Positions 8,704 to 17,808 of a stretch of 64,000 nucleotides of DNA are shown one piece after another. Every line of letters starts with the position of its first letter. The stretch's first letter is position 1. The position numbers and the translations under genes were made by a program. Source of the stretch: Nostoc linckia NIES-25 (GTDB lineage: Bacteria > Cyanobacteriota > Cyanobacteriia > Cyanobacteriales > Nostocaceae); NCBI RefSeq assembly GCF_002368035.1, contig NZ_AP018222.1:6349809-6413808 (forward strand), in the 5' to 3' direction. The notes beneath the pieces are model-generated. The model made no database searches. It was not told the DNA's origin and saw only the letters and a list, made by a program, of their open reading frames with translations.

Positions 8704-8831
8704 GGTTAACAAAATAGGTTGAAACCCTTGTGGGTACTGAATTTTTGTTAACCACTATTAAATAATTGACCGGACGTGATCGATTAACAAAATAGGTTAA
8801 AATCCTGCGGATACCGAGCTTTTGTTAATCG
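8704..8831 (+). repeat. two tandem covarying hairpins downstream of rep
   Basis: Hairpin 1 (8704-8753) has outer stem GGTTAACAAAA/TTTTGTTAACC; hairpin 2 (8781-8831) has CGATTAACAAAA/TTTTGTTAATCG. Each carries an inner stem, ACCC/GGGT in the first and ATCC/GGAT in the second, with conserved single-stranded AGGTT and TAC(T/C)GA around it. Differences between copies keep the pairing in both stems. Possible roles are a termination or origin structure, or paired protein-binding RNA hairpins. Confidence 0.6.
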
Positions 8832-9110
8832 AAATAATAAACTGCCAGTTAATTAATCAATTTACATATTTTGGATCTGATCAAGTCGATATAGGCGATC
8901 GCTTCAGTTTTAGTTTTAACTAAATTCTCAAATTCAGTTTTATTTTTAATTTCAATAATTTTAAAATTACCAAGTACCTTTTTATTATCCTGAGTTTAAA
9001 AAATAACTATCCCCTCTTTTTACCCACCTATAAATCATGGTTTTTATTTTTATGTTACCTTTTTCCGCTACTATAAAAATAAAAACGTAAATCAATTTAC
9101 AGGTGACTTT
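8832..9110. other. AT-rich intergenic region
   Basis: No gene is seen. It contains one HIP1-like site near 8896 and the promoter region of the small gene at 9111, including a GTAAAT/ATTTAC palindrome close to its ribosome binding site (AGGTGA). Confidence 0.4.
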
Positions 9111-9311
9111 ATGATTAAATTTTTAACTTATTTAATTAATTTGAATAATTACTTTAAAAAGGATCTTGATGCAGAGCAGGAAGAATTAGAATTTTTCTAT
9201 ATTTGGTGTGTCATAAGTTTTTTAACAGTTATGTTGTTATTTTATAAAGTTCCTAAAATTTATAACTATTGTATGCAATCACAAAATAATGTAGAGTATA
9301 ACGATCACTAA
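9111..9311 (+). CDS. small single-pass membrane protein
   Basis: 66 aa, ATG preceded by a good Shine-Dalgarno (AGGTGA). An N-terminal amphipathic helix and an acidic stretch (DLDAEQEELEFF) are followed by one hydrophobic segment at about residues 29-48 (IWCVISFLTVMLLFY). The stop codon forms the start of a 20-bp hairpin arm. The function is unknown. Confidence 0.55.
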   Translation: MIKFLTYLINLNNYFKKDLDAEQEELEFFYIWCVISFLTVMLLFYKVPKIYNYCMQSQNNVEYNDH

Positions 9312-9359
9312 CTTAAAATTATAAATAACTATCAAGCAATTATTTATAATTTTAAGTTA
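9309..9359. terminator. perfect 20-bp AT-rich hairpin
   Basis: TAACTTAAAATTATAAATAA at 9309-9328 pairs perfectly with 9340-9359 across an 11-nt loop. It includes the stop codon of the membrane protein gene. There is no GC core, so it is weak as an intrinsic terminator and may instead be a protein-binding palindrome. Confidence 0.5.
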
Positions 9360-9415
9360 GCATCATTAAGACACTGAGGTAAATTTTTACTAAGTAAACC
9401 TATTAATGTTTGCCT

Positions 9416-10090
9416 ATGCCACAACCAGCAATACCTTATACAGAGTTTGGGGAAGTAATCAGAGGAATTTATAAAAACCCATACCTACCAGAATCTATAC
9501 TACCACAGTCTAAAATTACACCCAATGAGCATTTAGAATTAGTTAAAAAGTGGTCTGAGATTGTAGAAAAAAAGAATACTTTAGGTGTAAAAAAGGGACT
9601 AAGTTTAGATGAATTCACTTTATTAGTTAATGAGTTTTTTGGCTACCAAGTGATTAACCGATCTTTAATTGATAGATTAATCCATACTGGTAATCCTCAT
9701 AGAGAGAGTCACGCTAAAACCTTAAGAAAGGATAATTTAAAAACTATTAGTTATTTTACTAATAAATATAGTTATGACGAGTTAAAAGCGATCGCTTTTA
9801 AAGTTTTGGGTCAAAATATAACTGAAAATGTAACTGAAAATGTAACTGAAACTAATAATTTAACTATGGAAGATAAAGAAGAAACTGTAAAAGAAGCTTT
9901 ATTAAATTATTTAAATAAAAACGGATATAAAAATTTAACTAATTTTGGCGTTAACCCATCTGATATTTTAGAAATTCTTTTTGAGGATAAACCTAAAGTA
10001 GAAATAAAAACTATTTTATTATTACCAGATGTTTTAGGTATACCAAAATCAGATTTTTTAGAATTACTTGAAAAAGAAATAGAGTTTTAA
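9416..10090 (+). CDS. hypothetical protein
   Basis: 224 aa from the ATG at 9416; a TTG two codons earlier is also possible. No signal or membrane segment. The middle carries three copies of TENV (ITENVTENVTETNN), suggesting a small in-frame repeat. The N-terminal half (KNTLGVKKGLSLDEFTLLVNEFFG, then a helical RSLIDRLIHTGNPHRESHAKTLRK part) has the look of a DNA-binding helix-turn-helix region, but no named family is recognised. It converges on the integrase gene, with 3 bp between stops. It may be an accessory protein of the element. Confidence 0.55.
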   Translation: MPQPAIPYTEFGEVIRGIYKNPYLPESILPQSKITPNEHLELVKKWSEIVEKKNTLGVKKGLSLDEFTLLVNEFFGYQVINRSLIDRLIHTGNPHRESHAKTLRKDNLKTISYFTNKYSYDELKAIAFKVLGQNITENVTENVTETNNLTMEDKEETVKEALLNYLNKNGYKNLTNFGVNPSDILEILFEDKPKVEIKTILLLPDVLGIPKSDFLELLEKEIEF

Positions 10091-10093
10091 ATA

Positions 10094-11200
10094 TTAACTT
10101 AAAGGTATATTAGGTAAGTTAGGGCGGTTAATCATGTGACCATAGTTTTTTATGATCATTGTGGTGTCACTATGCCCTAATAAGTAAGCTAATCCTGTTA
10201 TGGGAATCCCTTGATCTATCGCATGACTAGCCATTGTGTGCCTACTGGTGTAAGGTTTGCGGTAAGGAATACCCTGAACTTTTAAAACCTTAGTCCACTG
10301 CCTATTTCTAAAATTATCTGCATCAATAATTTTACCTGTTGGGGTAGTAAAAACTAAATCATCTGGGTTTACTTTTTCTGGTTTTATTAAAATTAACAGC
10401 GATCGCAATTCTTCAGATATCGGTAAATATCTTATATTTCCTGTTTTAGTTTCCTTTCTAATTCTTTGATAGCCATTACCTGTTAAATCTTTTGGCAAGC
10501 TTTCTTTAATTACTATTTCAGATCTATGAAAATTTATATGGCCCCAAAGTAACCCAATAGCCTCAGATGTTCTTACACCCGTAGCTATTAAAAATCCTAC
10601 AAATGGTTTATAGTGTGGGGCTATTTTGTCGAAACCTTCCAAGATTAATTTAATCTCTTCCTGGGTAAAAGGTTTAATCTCGTTACTGTTATCTTTAGGT
10701 GGTTTAATATTTTCATAAGGATTATTTTCTAGATAACCTTTAGAAATTCCCCATTTACAACAGGCTTTTATCAAGCCTAATCTATCCTTAAATGTTCTAG
10801 GGGAAATGTTTATTTTAAATAACCAATCTGTATCTGTTATTTGTGGGTTAAAATTAAATATCATTTTACGTACCCACTTATAATGATTTGCTTTGGTCTG
10901 TTCTGGTAGGTCTAAGTATTTTACCCAGAGATCCCAAAGTTCAAGCAGTGTTTTAGGTTGGTTGAAAGCTTTTGGTACTAACCTGTAGCGGTCTAGTGTT
11001 TTGTCAAAATGTCCAGCAATTATGTCATTTTGAATTTTAAGCGCGATTGCTTGAGCAATGTTTAAATCCCGTTTATCATCATAATTACCACCAGGTAGGG
11101 GATTAAAAGCGTATCGCTTACCACCAAAGGTAAATTTAAGCTGGATCGATCCGTTGTTGTTGAGAGGTTTTATTTCTTTCATCTGTCCTAAAACTGGCAT
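10094..11200 (-). CDS. tyrosine recombinase / integrase
   Basis: 368 aa, ATG at 11200. An Arm/SAM-like N-terminal half is followed by a catalytic domain from about residue 185. Active-site pattern: the first arginine in ATGVRTSEAIGLLW, then TSRHTMASHA (H-x-x-R type box), LLGHSDTTMI and the nucleophile tyrosine in KNYGHMI near the C terminus. Such enzymes integrate and excise plasmids, phages and integrative elements at tRNA genes. The gene starts 33 bp from a tRNA-Ala gene, which fits an att-associated integrase for the 0-11 kb element. Confidence 0.9.
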   Translation of the reverse strand: MPVLGQMKEIKPLNNNGSIQLKFTFGGKRYAFNPLPGGNYDDKRDLNIAQAIALKIQNDIIAGHFDKTLDRYRLVPKAFNQPKTLLELWDLWVKYLDLPEQTKANHYKWVRKMIFNFNPQITDTDWLFKINISPRTFKDRLGLIKACCKWGISKGYLENNPYENIKPPKDNSNEIKPFTQEEIKLILEGFDKIAPHYKPFVGFLIATGVRTSEAIGLLWGHINFHRSEIVIKESLPKDLTGNGYQRIRKETKTGNIRYLPISEELRSLLILIKPEKVNPDDLVFTTPTGKIIDADNFRNRQWTKVLKVQGIPYRKPYTSRHTMASHAIDQGIPITGLAYLLGHSDTTMIIKNYGHMINRPNLPNIPLS

Positions 11201-11233
11201 AAGGACAGATAATGGTATTGGTGAATTGATTAA

Positions 11234-11306
11234 GGGGAATTAGCTCAGTTGGTAGAGCGCTGCGATCGCACCGCAGAGGTCAGGGATTCGAGTTCCCTAT
11301 TCTCCA
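11234..11306 (+). tRNA. tRNA-Ala (CGC)
   Basis: A full cloverleaf folds: acceptor GGGGAAT/ATTCTCC with discriminator A; D arm GCTC AGTTGGTA GAGC; anticodon stem CTGCG/CGCAG around loop ATCGCAC (anticodon CGC); T arm AGGGA TTCGAGT TCCCT. The acceptor has G3-U70, the identity pair of alanine tRNA. CCA is not encoded. A HIP1 octamer spans the anticodon stem-loop. The gene lies between the integrase and a transposon-end-like repeat array. Confidence 0.93.
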
Positions 11307-11313
11307 TATGTCC

Positions 11314-11589
11314 ATTAAATAATTATTGTCAGTTTTAAAGAATTAATGTCCTGTTGGATGGCGTTAACTAACATAAGTTACGTATTCAGGACTTACGCAA
11401 TATGTGACTTAAAACCTTATTCAAGCGTTGCGGTAATACCCTGCGGGAAGCCGCTCCGCGTCTACATGAATTACCGCTACTTTCGTTATCTTTTGCGTAA
11501 GTCCTGGTATTTTCTAGGGTTACAGCAATCGTTACAGTTTTAAATAATTATTGTCCAGAGTTGAAACCAGTTTTAAAGAATTATTGTCC
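11314..11589 (+). repeat. four 19-bp direct repeats, possible Tn7-like transposon end
   Basis: TTTTAAAGAATTAATGTCC (11333-11351), TTTTAAATAATTATTGTCC (11538-11556), TTTTAAAGAATTATTGTCC (11571-11589) and a fourth, ATTAAATAATTATTGTC (11314-11330), all point the same way. The array starts a few bases after the tRNA and is split by a 120-bp MITE. Arrays of TGTC-ending repeats are the transposase-binding sites at ends of Tn7-like elements, including tRNA-associated type V-K CAST elements. No transposase or Cas gene is seen in the window, so this would be an orphan end. Confidence 0.45.
11387..11506. mobile_element. 120-bp MITE with CAGGACTTACGCAA termini
   Basis: Perfect 14-bp terminal inverted repeats CAGGACTTACGCAA/TTGCGTAAGTCCTG enclose 92 bp, including a GC-rich palindromic part and TGAATTACCGCTAC. 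A lone end of the same type (GCGTAAGTCCTG) lies near 11920, and a related copy with CAGGACTTACTCAA is at 33708. It is non-coding and presumably moved in trans. Confidence 0.7.
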
Positions 11590-12067
11590 AAAATCAGCCT
11601 ATAAAACTTGGTCTAATATATTATATTCTCTAGTCTAATATATTACAGCAAGCCGAAAACTCTTCAATTACAAGGCTAGTTTTAAAGCACTTTATTTACT
11701 GTTTAATTATAATGGTGTACTACCTCTTGTTTTGCAGTTTTTACTCAACCAGAGGCTGCATTATTATTAAATAGCTGCGTTTTGCCTGCGATCGCAGCGC
11801 TCCTTTCAAACTACCCTAATACAAAATTATATAGCCAAAGTGGCATCTTCAATGATCAAAATTTTCTGCCCACCACCTAACGGGAGGCCTTTGGAAACTT
11901 GAGCATTTAGCCGCATCTGGCGTAAGTCCTGATAATAAAGAATAGCAATTGGTTCGCGATAGTCGGTGAAAAGTCAGAGCGATCGCGTACAACTGACTCC
12001 TGAAGAGAAAGCCAACACTATAGAGCTGAACGAGATTATAGCAATAAAGAATTGACCCAAATGCACT
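11590..12067. other. gene-poor debris region
   Basis: No gene is supported. It holds two copies of GTCTAATATATTA about 22 bp apart, a lone MITE end near 11920, and HIP1 sites. It is probably decayed mobile-element sequence between the tRNA region and the 3' end of the WD40 gene. Confidence 0.4.
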
Positions 12068-15000
12068 TTAAGAGCGATCGCACAAATGTCTGTCCTCTTT
12101 CTTCACTTCGACATTATTAAGTAGATAATCTCGAACCCAATCGCAACCAGATGCTACTAACCGATTTAGCTCTACAGACTGCTCTAAATTCCACAAAATT
12201 ACCGTTTTGTCCTCAGAAGCCGAAGCCAGAGTTTTGCCGTCAGGAGCGAAAGCTAATCCCTTAACCCCAGCACTATGTCCAATTAGATTGGTCAGCAATG
12301 TGCCGTCAGACTTCCAGAGTTTAATTATCCCATCATTACTTCCTGTAGCGATTGTCTTGCTATCAGGACTGAACGCTACACTCCAAATCCCAGAATCATG
12401 TCCCTGTATAGTATGCAGTAACTTGCCGTCACGACTCCAAAGTTTAGCCGTCCTGTCTTCACCCACCGAAGCAATCAATTCACCATTAGGGCTGAAAGCT
12501 ACGCTAATGACTGTATTAGTATGGCCTTGAAGAGTCTTGAATAAGCTATCCTCACTTTTGACCCCCGATCGAGAATTTAGCTCGCGCTTCTTGTTCAAAA
12601 CCGCAGCCAAACGCCAAAGCTTAACTGTCTTGTCGCCACTGCTCGATGCAAGTGTGGAACCATCGGGACTAAAAGCAACCCCCCAAGTCCCTGCCGTGTG
12701 TCCTTTAAAAGTAGCGATTTCAGTGCCGTCTATCCGCCAAAGTCTGACTGTGCGATCGCTACTCGACGATGCAAGCATACTACCGTCAGGGCTAAAAGCG
12801 ACTTGCTTAATATTACCCTGATGGCCTTTGAGATTATGAAGCAATGTACCATCTTTCCTCCAAAGCTTGATCAATTGGTCTGCACCAACAGTAGCGATCG
12901 TTTGACTATCTGGACTGATAGCAACTGAGCTAAACAGAGGGCTTGGCCCTTTTAAGCGCCGATAGCTAGTCCCGTCCTTGCGCCAGAGGATCGTCTCCTT
13001 CGGACTCGACGAGGCGATTAACTGTCCGTCAGCACTAAAAGCGATTCCCCAAATTCCAGCAGTATGTCCCCGCAGAATTGTCAACAAAGGATTGCGTAAT
13101 TTCCACAGTTTTACAGTGCCATCCCAAGATGCAGAGAATAGGGTGTCGCCACTGGGACTAAATGCCAGATCCTGAATGCCACTGTCATGGCCTTTGATGG
13201 CATTCAACAAAGTACCGTCCTTGCTCCAAAATTTTAGCATGTTGTCGCCAGAGGCAGAGACGACGAGCTGCCCATTCGGGCTGAACACTAGTACGTTAAT
13301 TGCAGTATCTTGTGCAGTGAAAGTCTTTAATAAACTGCCGTCACGCCGCCATAGTTGCAGCTTGCCGTCTCCATTGCCTGTTGCTATGATTTTGCCGTCA
13401 GGACTAATGGCAATTGAGAAAACAGGAGATTGAATATTTGAAAGTGTTTTCAGCAATGTGCCATCCCGCTGCCAGAGTTTGACAGTCCCGTTGTCAGCAG
13501 CCGAGACCATCAGCTCTCCATCGGGGCTAAAAACTACTGGTGTAAGGATCACACCATGCCTCAAGGTCTTGAGCAATGTGCCATCGCTGCGCCAAAGTTT
13601 TATCGTACCGTCCCCACTGGAGGCAACAATCAGTTTTCCGTCAGGACTAAACTTGACTTTGCCAGTTACAGCTTTAAACCCTGTCAAAGTTTTCACGAGA
13701 GTGCCATCACGCCGCCAGAGTTTGACGGTTGTGTCTCCGTTTGATGAAGCAATGAGCTGACCGTTGGGACTGATGGCCACTCCTATAACTGGGCCTTGAT
13801 ATCCTTTGAGAGTGCCCAGCAACTTGCCATCGCGCTGCCACATTTGGATACCATCTCCGATTGTTGCCACAGCAATCATCTCGCCATCAGAACTGACATC
13901 TAAGGCGTTGTTGACGGAGGCATAACCCGAAAAGCGGTTAAATTCAGCCGTTCCATAAATTGCCCGTCGCAAAGCTAACTCCACCATTATTTCTGTCTGC
14001 GGGTCGGTTGAGTCCAAGTGTTTGAGTTCTCTTCTGGCCCTAAGTGCTTCAATTAAAGCATCTAACCTTTTATCTAAGGCAAAGAGAGCTTGCGAATATC
14101 TAGCCATCTTTTGAATTTCTTCGATTTCTTCACGGCGTTGGCTAACGATCGCTTTTTGGTACTGGAAGAAAGCGAAAATTCCGACTGCGATCGCGATCGC
14201 TAAAGCCATAGAAAGTGCAGCAATCCAATAAGTTTGATATTTGGCAGTTTTTTTCTTGAGTTCCAGTCTAGCTTCTACTTCCTTAATCCGTTCCGCTTCT
14301 AAAAATAATTGCAATTCAAGGCTATCTACTTCAAGGCTTGCTGCTAAAAACTGATAGTCCAAATCGCTTAAACTTTTGCCTTGTGCCCACGTTTGAGCAT
14401 CTTTTAAAGCTTGTCCGCGCAAGAGGCGGGATTTATCCTGCCGAGCTGAAGCTACCCAAGCATCTAACACCTGCGAGTAAGGACGCAATGCTGCTAATCT
14501 TGTCTCAATCCATTGGAGATTAAATACTTGCTGATATATGAGATTTTTTACTTTTAATATTCCCTCGTGTTTAATGACTAAACCACTGAGTAACAATTCA
14601 ATTTGTTCTTGACTATCATCACTTTTGATTTCAATTCCTTGCCAAACTTGTTGATAAATGCCGAGAATTCTCCCAGTTCGCTGACCATTCCGTTCAATGC
14701 GATCGCGTATAGTTCTCAGATGTTCTGGTTCATCCTGCGATTCCCAATGCTCAATGATGCGAGTTTTGACCAAGTTTTCAATCCAGAACGATTCTGTACC
14801 CGGTGGAATACTCATCTTCTCACTGTTCCCTATTGCTCCCTGACTCAATTGCACGACTAAATGACACAATTTCTGAGTCAGAAACGGTTGTCCAGCTGTC
14901 CAGTTTAAAATTGCTCTCACAACCGATGCAGGCTGTTCCACCGTTTTGTCTAGCCCTTGAATTAAAGGAGTGACTTCCTGCCACTCAAAGCCTTTGAGTG

Positions 15001-15646
15001 CGATCGCTTGTCCAATATTGAATGGTGTCTTCGTTCTATCCCGAATCAGATCCGAGGGAGTTGCTACCCCAAAAATCGCAAAGGTAATGCGTTGATAATC
15101 TGGATTGATTGCCCGTTGGTTATAGCAGAAGCGAATGAAGGCAAAAAAGTCATCAATTGAAAAGTTAAGCCCCAGCAGAGAGTCGATTTCATCAACAAAA
15201 ATAAACAACTGTTGTTGGGGAAACTGCACCAGTAGCAATTCCTCAATAAACCACCGCAGCCGTTGTAGTAAACCCAAATCGTTGCGCTCTTGCCACCAAG
15301 TTTTCAGGTTCAAGGTTTCCATTAGCCCCAACTGTCGCCATAAGTCACCGACGAATCCCTTGTACCATTGCAGGGGAGTAATTTGTTCGCTTCCCACTAC
15401 ACTCAAATCTACAGAAGCGCAGCGAAACCCGTCTTGTTCAAGGCGATGCTTGGTTCGTACCAACAGTGAGGATTTACCCATTTGTCGGGAGTTGAGGACA
15501 TAGCAAAACTCTCCTCGCTTCAGGGCTTCATACAGTTGTGAGTCGGCTTGACGCTGTACGTAAGTAGGCGCATCAATGGCTAAACTACCGCCGAGTTGAT
15601 AGCTATCTTGGGGCATGGAGAATAGAGTAAAAACTTTTCTCAACAA
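12068..15646 (-). CDS. AAA-like ATPase with transmembrane segment and C-terminal WD40 repeats
   Basis: 1192 aa. An N-terminal AAA-like (AAA_35) NTPase has a P-loop variant NSRQMGKSSLL at about residues 52-62 and a Walker B-like LFIFVDEIDSLL. A linker follows, then one membrane helix at about residues 475-500 (IAALSMALAIAIAVGIFAFF), a coiled segment, and some 14 WD40 blades ending in W-x-x-D/E-G-T type strands (VKLWRRDGTLLKTL). The fold suggests a signalling scaffold at the membrane that switches by nucleotide state. Such proteins are abundant in filamentous cyanobacteria, and many belong to STAND-type conflict or stress systems. No catalytic effector is fused here. Its partner may be the related ATPase at 15834-17195. 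Confidence 0.85.
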   Translation of the reverse strand: MLRKVFTLFSMPQDSYQLGGSLAIDAPTYVQRQADSQLYEALKRGEFCYVLNSRQMGKSSLLVRTKHRLEQDGFRCASVDLSVVGSEQITPLQWYKGFVGDLWRQLGLMETLNLKTWWQERNDLGLLQRLRWFIEELLLVQFPQQQLFIFVDEIDSLLGLNFSIDDFFAFIRFCYNQRAINPDYQRITFAIFGVATPSDLIRDRTKTPFNIGQAIALKGFEWQEVTPLIQGLDKTVEQPASVVRAILNWTAGQPFLTQKLCHLVVQLSQGAIGNSEKMSIPPGTESFWIENLVKTRIIEHWESQDEPEHLRTIRDRIERNGQRTGRILGIYQQVWQGIEIKSDDSQEQIELLLSGLVIKHEGILKVKNLIYQQVFNLQWIETRLAALRPYSQVLDAWVASARQDKSRLLRGQALKDAQTWAQGKSLSDLDYQFLAASLEVDSLELQLFLEAERIKEVEARLELKKKTAKYQTYWIAALSMALAIAIAVGIFAFFQYQKAIVSQRREEIEEIQKMARYSQALFALDKRLDALIEALRARRELKHLDSTDPQTEIMVELALRRAIYGTAEFNRFSGYASVNNALDVSSDGEMIAVATIGDGIQMWQRDGKLLGTLKGYQGPVIGVAISPNGQLIASSNGDTTVKLWRRDGTLVKTLTGFKAVTGKVKFSPDGKLIVASSGDGTIKLWRSDGTLLKTLRHGVILTPVVFSPDGELMVSAADNGTVKLWQRDGTLLKTLSNIQSPVFSIAISPDGKIIATGNGDGKLQLWRRDGSLLKTFTAQDTAINVLVFSPNGQLVVSASGDNMLKFWSKDGTLLNAIKGHDSGIQDLAFSPSGDTLFSASWDGTVKLWKLRNPLLTILRGHTAGIWGIAFSADGQLIASSSPKETILWRKDGTSYRRLKGPSPLFSSVAISPDSQTIATVGADQLIKLWRKDGTLLHNLKGHQGNIKQVAFSPDGSMLASSSSDRTVRLWRIDGTEIATFKGHTAGTWGVAFSPDGSTLASSSGDKTVKLWRLAAVLNKKRELNSRSGVKSEDSLFKTLQGHTNTVISVAFSPNGELIASVGEDRTAKLWSRDGKLLHTIQGHDSGIWSVAFSPDSKTIATGSNDGIIKLWKSDGTLLTNLIGHSAGVKGLAFAPDGKTLASASEDKTVILWNLEQSVELNRLVASGCDWVRDYLLNNVEVKKEDRHLCDRS

Positions 15647-15833
15647 TGGTGGACATTGTAATTACTTATACCGTTTATTTGTGAAGCTGCGCTAAATCTT
15701 AGCTTTTTTTAACGCAAAGAAACGCAGAGTTTTTTAAAGATAATTTACTATGTCCTAAAATAATTAGGGGCATCTTCTTAGAGAATTGGTATTAGATAAA
15801 ATATCTCAAAATTCTATTTGAATACATTCAAAA

Positions 15834-17195
15834 TTAATGAACATACCATTGGCGGAAGTACTCTGGATATAGCTCACAGCTAACAGTTGCTTGACTATCA
15901 GTAAGATGCACCAATCCTAAACTTTTTAACTTAAACGCTACTTCAATCTCTAACTGAATTGGAGCCGTTAAAGCCAGTTGAAAGGCATCAGCTAATTTAG
16001 GATGCTGTTGTAGGTTCCATAATTGATACTGAAGATATTGTTGATAGATTCCAGTATCCCTCGTAGCATCTTGTAGTAAAGTTTGCACGGGAATATTCAA
16101 GTGGACACTTTGATACAATGCCAGTCTAATTAAATACGGAAAGCCATCAGTGAGTTTCATTAACTGCTGAAGTTCACACTTTGTTAGTTGAAGTCTGTAA
16201 CGTTCGGCTAAATCCTGTACCTGTTCTGAGCTAAAGTTTGGCAGTTCGATCGCTAATCCTACATTAAAGGGAGAGCGATGGGTCGGTAAAGGAATATAAA
16301 CTTCAACTGCATGAGCCATCACAATTCGTAACTTCTGCCAAACTGAAATGTCTTTTGTTTCCTCATACCAGGAACGTAACAAAACGAAAAAATCACTGGC
16401 GAGTTCTGGGTACTCAAATAATTGGTCTACACCATCTAGTGCTAAAACGATAGGATTAGGGATTTCCTTGAGGAGATAGCCTTGAAAATAAATCGTGCTG
16501 TTAATCAAAGCTCCCATATCCTCATCCCAGTAGTCATTTATTTTAGATTCCAAACCTAACTGCCGAGTGACATTTGTACAGAACCAACGTAAGAAGCGAT
16601 CGCTTGAAGTAAACACCTGTGTTCCGGCATAATGTAAGTTAACTCGCACTGTGTAGTAATTTTGACTGTTGCCATAATCCAGAATCCGTGCAATCAAGGA
16701 AGTCTTCCCCATCTTTCGAGGTGCTTTGATGCGAATAAACGCACGAGGTTGGACAATTTCTTGACAACAGGTTTGTTCGATAGACAGGCGCTCAATATAA
16801 AAGCATGAATCGAGAGGAACCCATCCTTCTGGAGATTCTAAAACGTAGCCTTCCCTAGTCAAGCCCCCCATTGGCATTGCTGCTGTCGTCTCGGTTGTCT
16901 GAGGATTATCCCAAGAAACGAATTTTTCTAACCGTTGTTCTAATAGCTTTGAGAGATTCGTCTTATTAACTTTTTCACCGAGCGCTTGTGACAGCAACTG
17001 CCATAGTCTGGGCGCAACTGTGAACTTAATATAGCTTTCAGAGTAGTTATTTTCTTCAGCAAGTTTAGCGTAAGTCTTTTTGCTTTCAAGTAAAGATTCT
17101 CGCAGGATTACCTTGTGAATATAGCTCAGTGAAAACCCTGTTTCTGTAGATACTAACTGGAGCGCAAATTCAACTAATTCCTCAATGTTTCTCAT
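15834..17195 (-). CDS. HTH plus AAA-like ATPase protein (vMAP-associated type)
   Basis: 453 aa, ATG at 17195. The N-terminal about 100 residues form a helical HTH-like module (LAEENNYSESYIKFTVAPRLWQLLSQALG) of the kind found at the front of vWA-MoxR-associated cyanobacterial proteins. An AAA-like ATPase follows, with Walker A APRKMGKTSLIARIL and LALDGVDQLF. The same N-terminal module is encoded by the gene at 32467 and by the broken copy at 17520. No effector domain is attached. It follows the WD40 ATPase in the same orientation, after 187 bp. A role in signalling or conflict response is inferred from family context only. Confidence 0.75.
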   Translation of the reverse strand: MRNIEELVEFALQLVSTETGFSLSYIHKVILRESLLESKKTYAKLAEENNYSESYIKFTVAPRLWQLLSQALGEKVNKTNLSKLLEQRLEKFVSWDNPQTTETTAAMPMGGLTREGYVLESPEGWVPLDSCFYIERLSIEQTCCQEIVQPRAFIRIKAPRKMGKTSLIARILDYGNSQNYYTVRVNLHYAGTQVFTSSDRFLRWFCTNVTRQLGLESKINDYWDEDMGALINSTIYFQGYLLKEIPNPIVLALDGVDQLFEYPELASDFFVLLRSWYEETKDISVWQKLRIVMAHAVEVYIPLPTHRSPFNVGLAIELPNFSSEQVQDLAERYRLQLTKCELQQLMKLTDGFPYLIRLALYQSVHLNIPVQTLLQDATRDTGIYQQYLQYQLWNLQQHPKLADAFQLALTAPIQLEIEVAFKLKSLGLVHLTDSQATVSCELYPEYFRQWYVH

Positions 17196-17259
17196 TCAAA
17201 TAGCAAGTTGCTAGGCTAGGATATGGTCGGTTAACAATATATTAATCAACAACCAATTA

Positions 17260-17650
17260 ATTTACCAATTTAGGTAATTGACAAAAGCGACAGATTATGT
17301 AATTGTAGCTCGAAGTAAGAGAATTTTACACAAACATACCAATTTTATCTATTTCTCTTTGAGCTAAACAACTGAATAATTGATATTTGGAGTTTAATTC
17401 AGATCTTGTTCTTGTGATATCTGAATCAAAGCCTTTTTGTTTTAACTAGCTGTTTCAAATGCTGCCAAAATCTAGAGCGTTCTTTACTGTGTGCGTGCTA
17501 TTCAAATGGAATCACTATGATGAATATTGGCGAAGTTCTGGAAACTGTAGAACAAACTCTGCTCTTTAGACAAGTTAATATTCTTGAGCAATCGCTTGGT
17601 ATTTGATGATATGGCTAGAAAACCAAGGCGATCGCAGTTGCTACTTCCAC
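17260..17650 (+). pseudogene. deletion relic of the HTH gene at 32467, with its leader
   Basis: From about 17260 the sequence parallels 32186-32580: the same leader motifs (TTAATTTACCAATTTAG, TTTGAGCTAAACAACTGAAT, TTCAAATGGAATCACTA) and the same coding start (ATG at 17520, MNIGEVLETVEQTLLFRQ). It then jumps to the segment equivalent to 32890 (TTTGATGATATGGCTAGAAAA). About 300 bp of coding sequence are missing and the frame stops at 17604. It is an unambiguous internal-deletion copy. Confidence 0.8.
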
Positions 17651-17808
17651 AGGGAGTGATGCAGTTTGTAAATGCTGATTTATTATTGTCTACTCTTACA
17701 CTTCTACATTTTTCCGTATTTTATCGTAATCTTTTTCAAAATCAAATAGAAATCCTATATAACTTTTAAGCATACCGATATAACTTTTAAGCATACCGAA
17801 TACAATTC

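Noticed and set aside
11314..17195. a complete CRISPR-associated transposon (CAST) starting at the tRNA
   Set aside because: No tnsB, tnsC, tniQ or Cas12k homologue is visible; only one end-like repeat array was found, so only an orphan end is claimed.
17584..17769. 61-codon + strand frame upstream of the LysR gene
   Set aside because: It is made of a fragment of the HTH-gene relic followed by AT-rich sequence and has no plausible start site.
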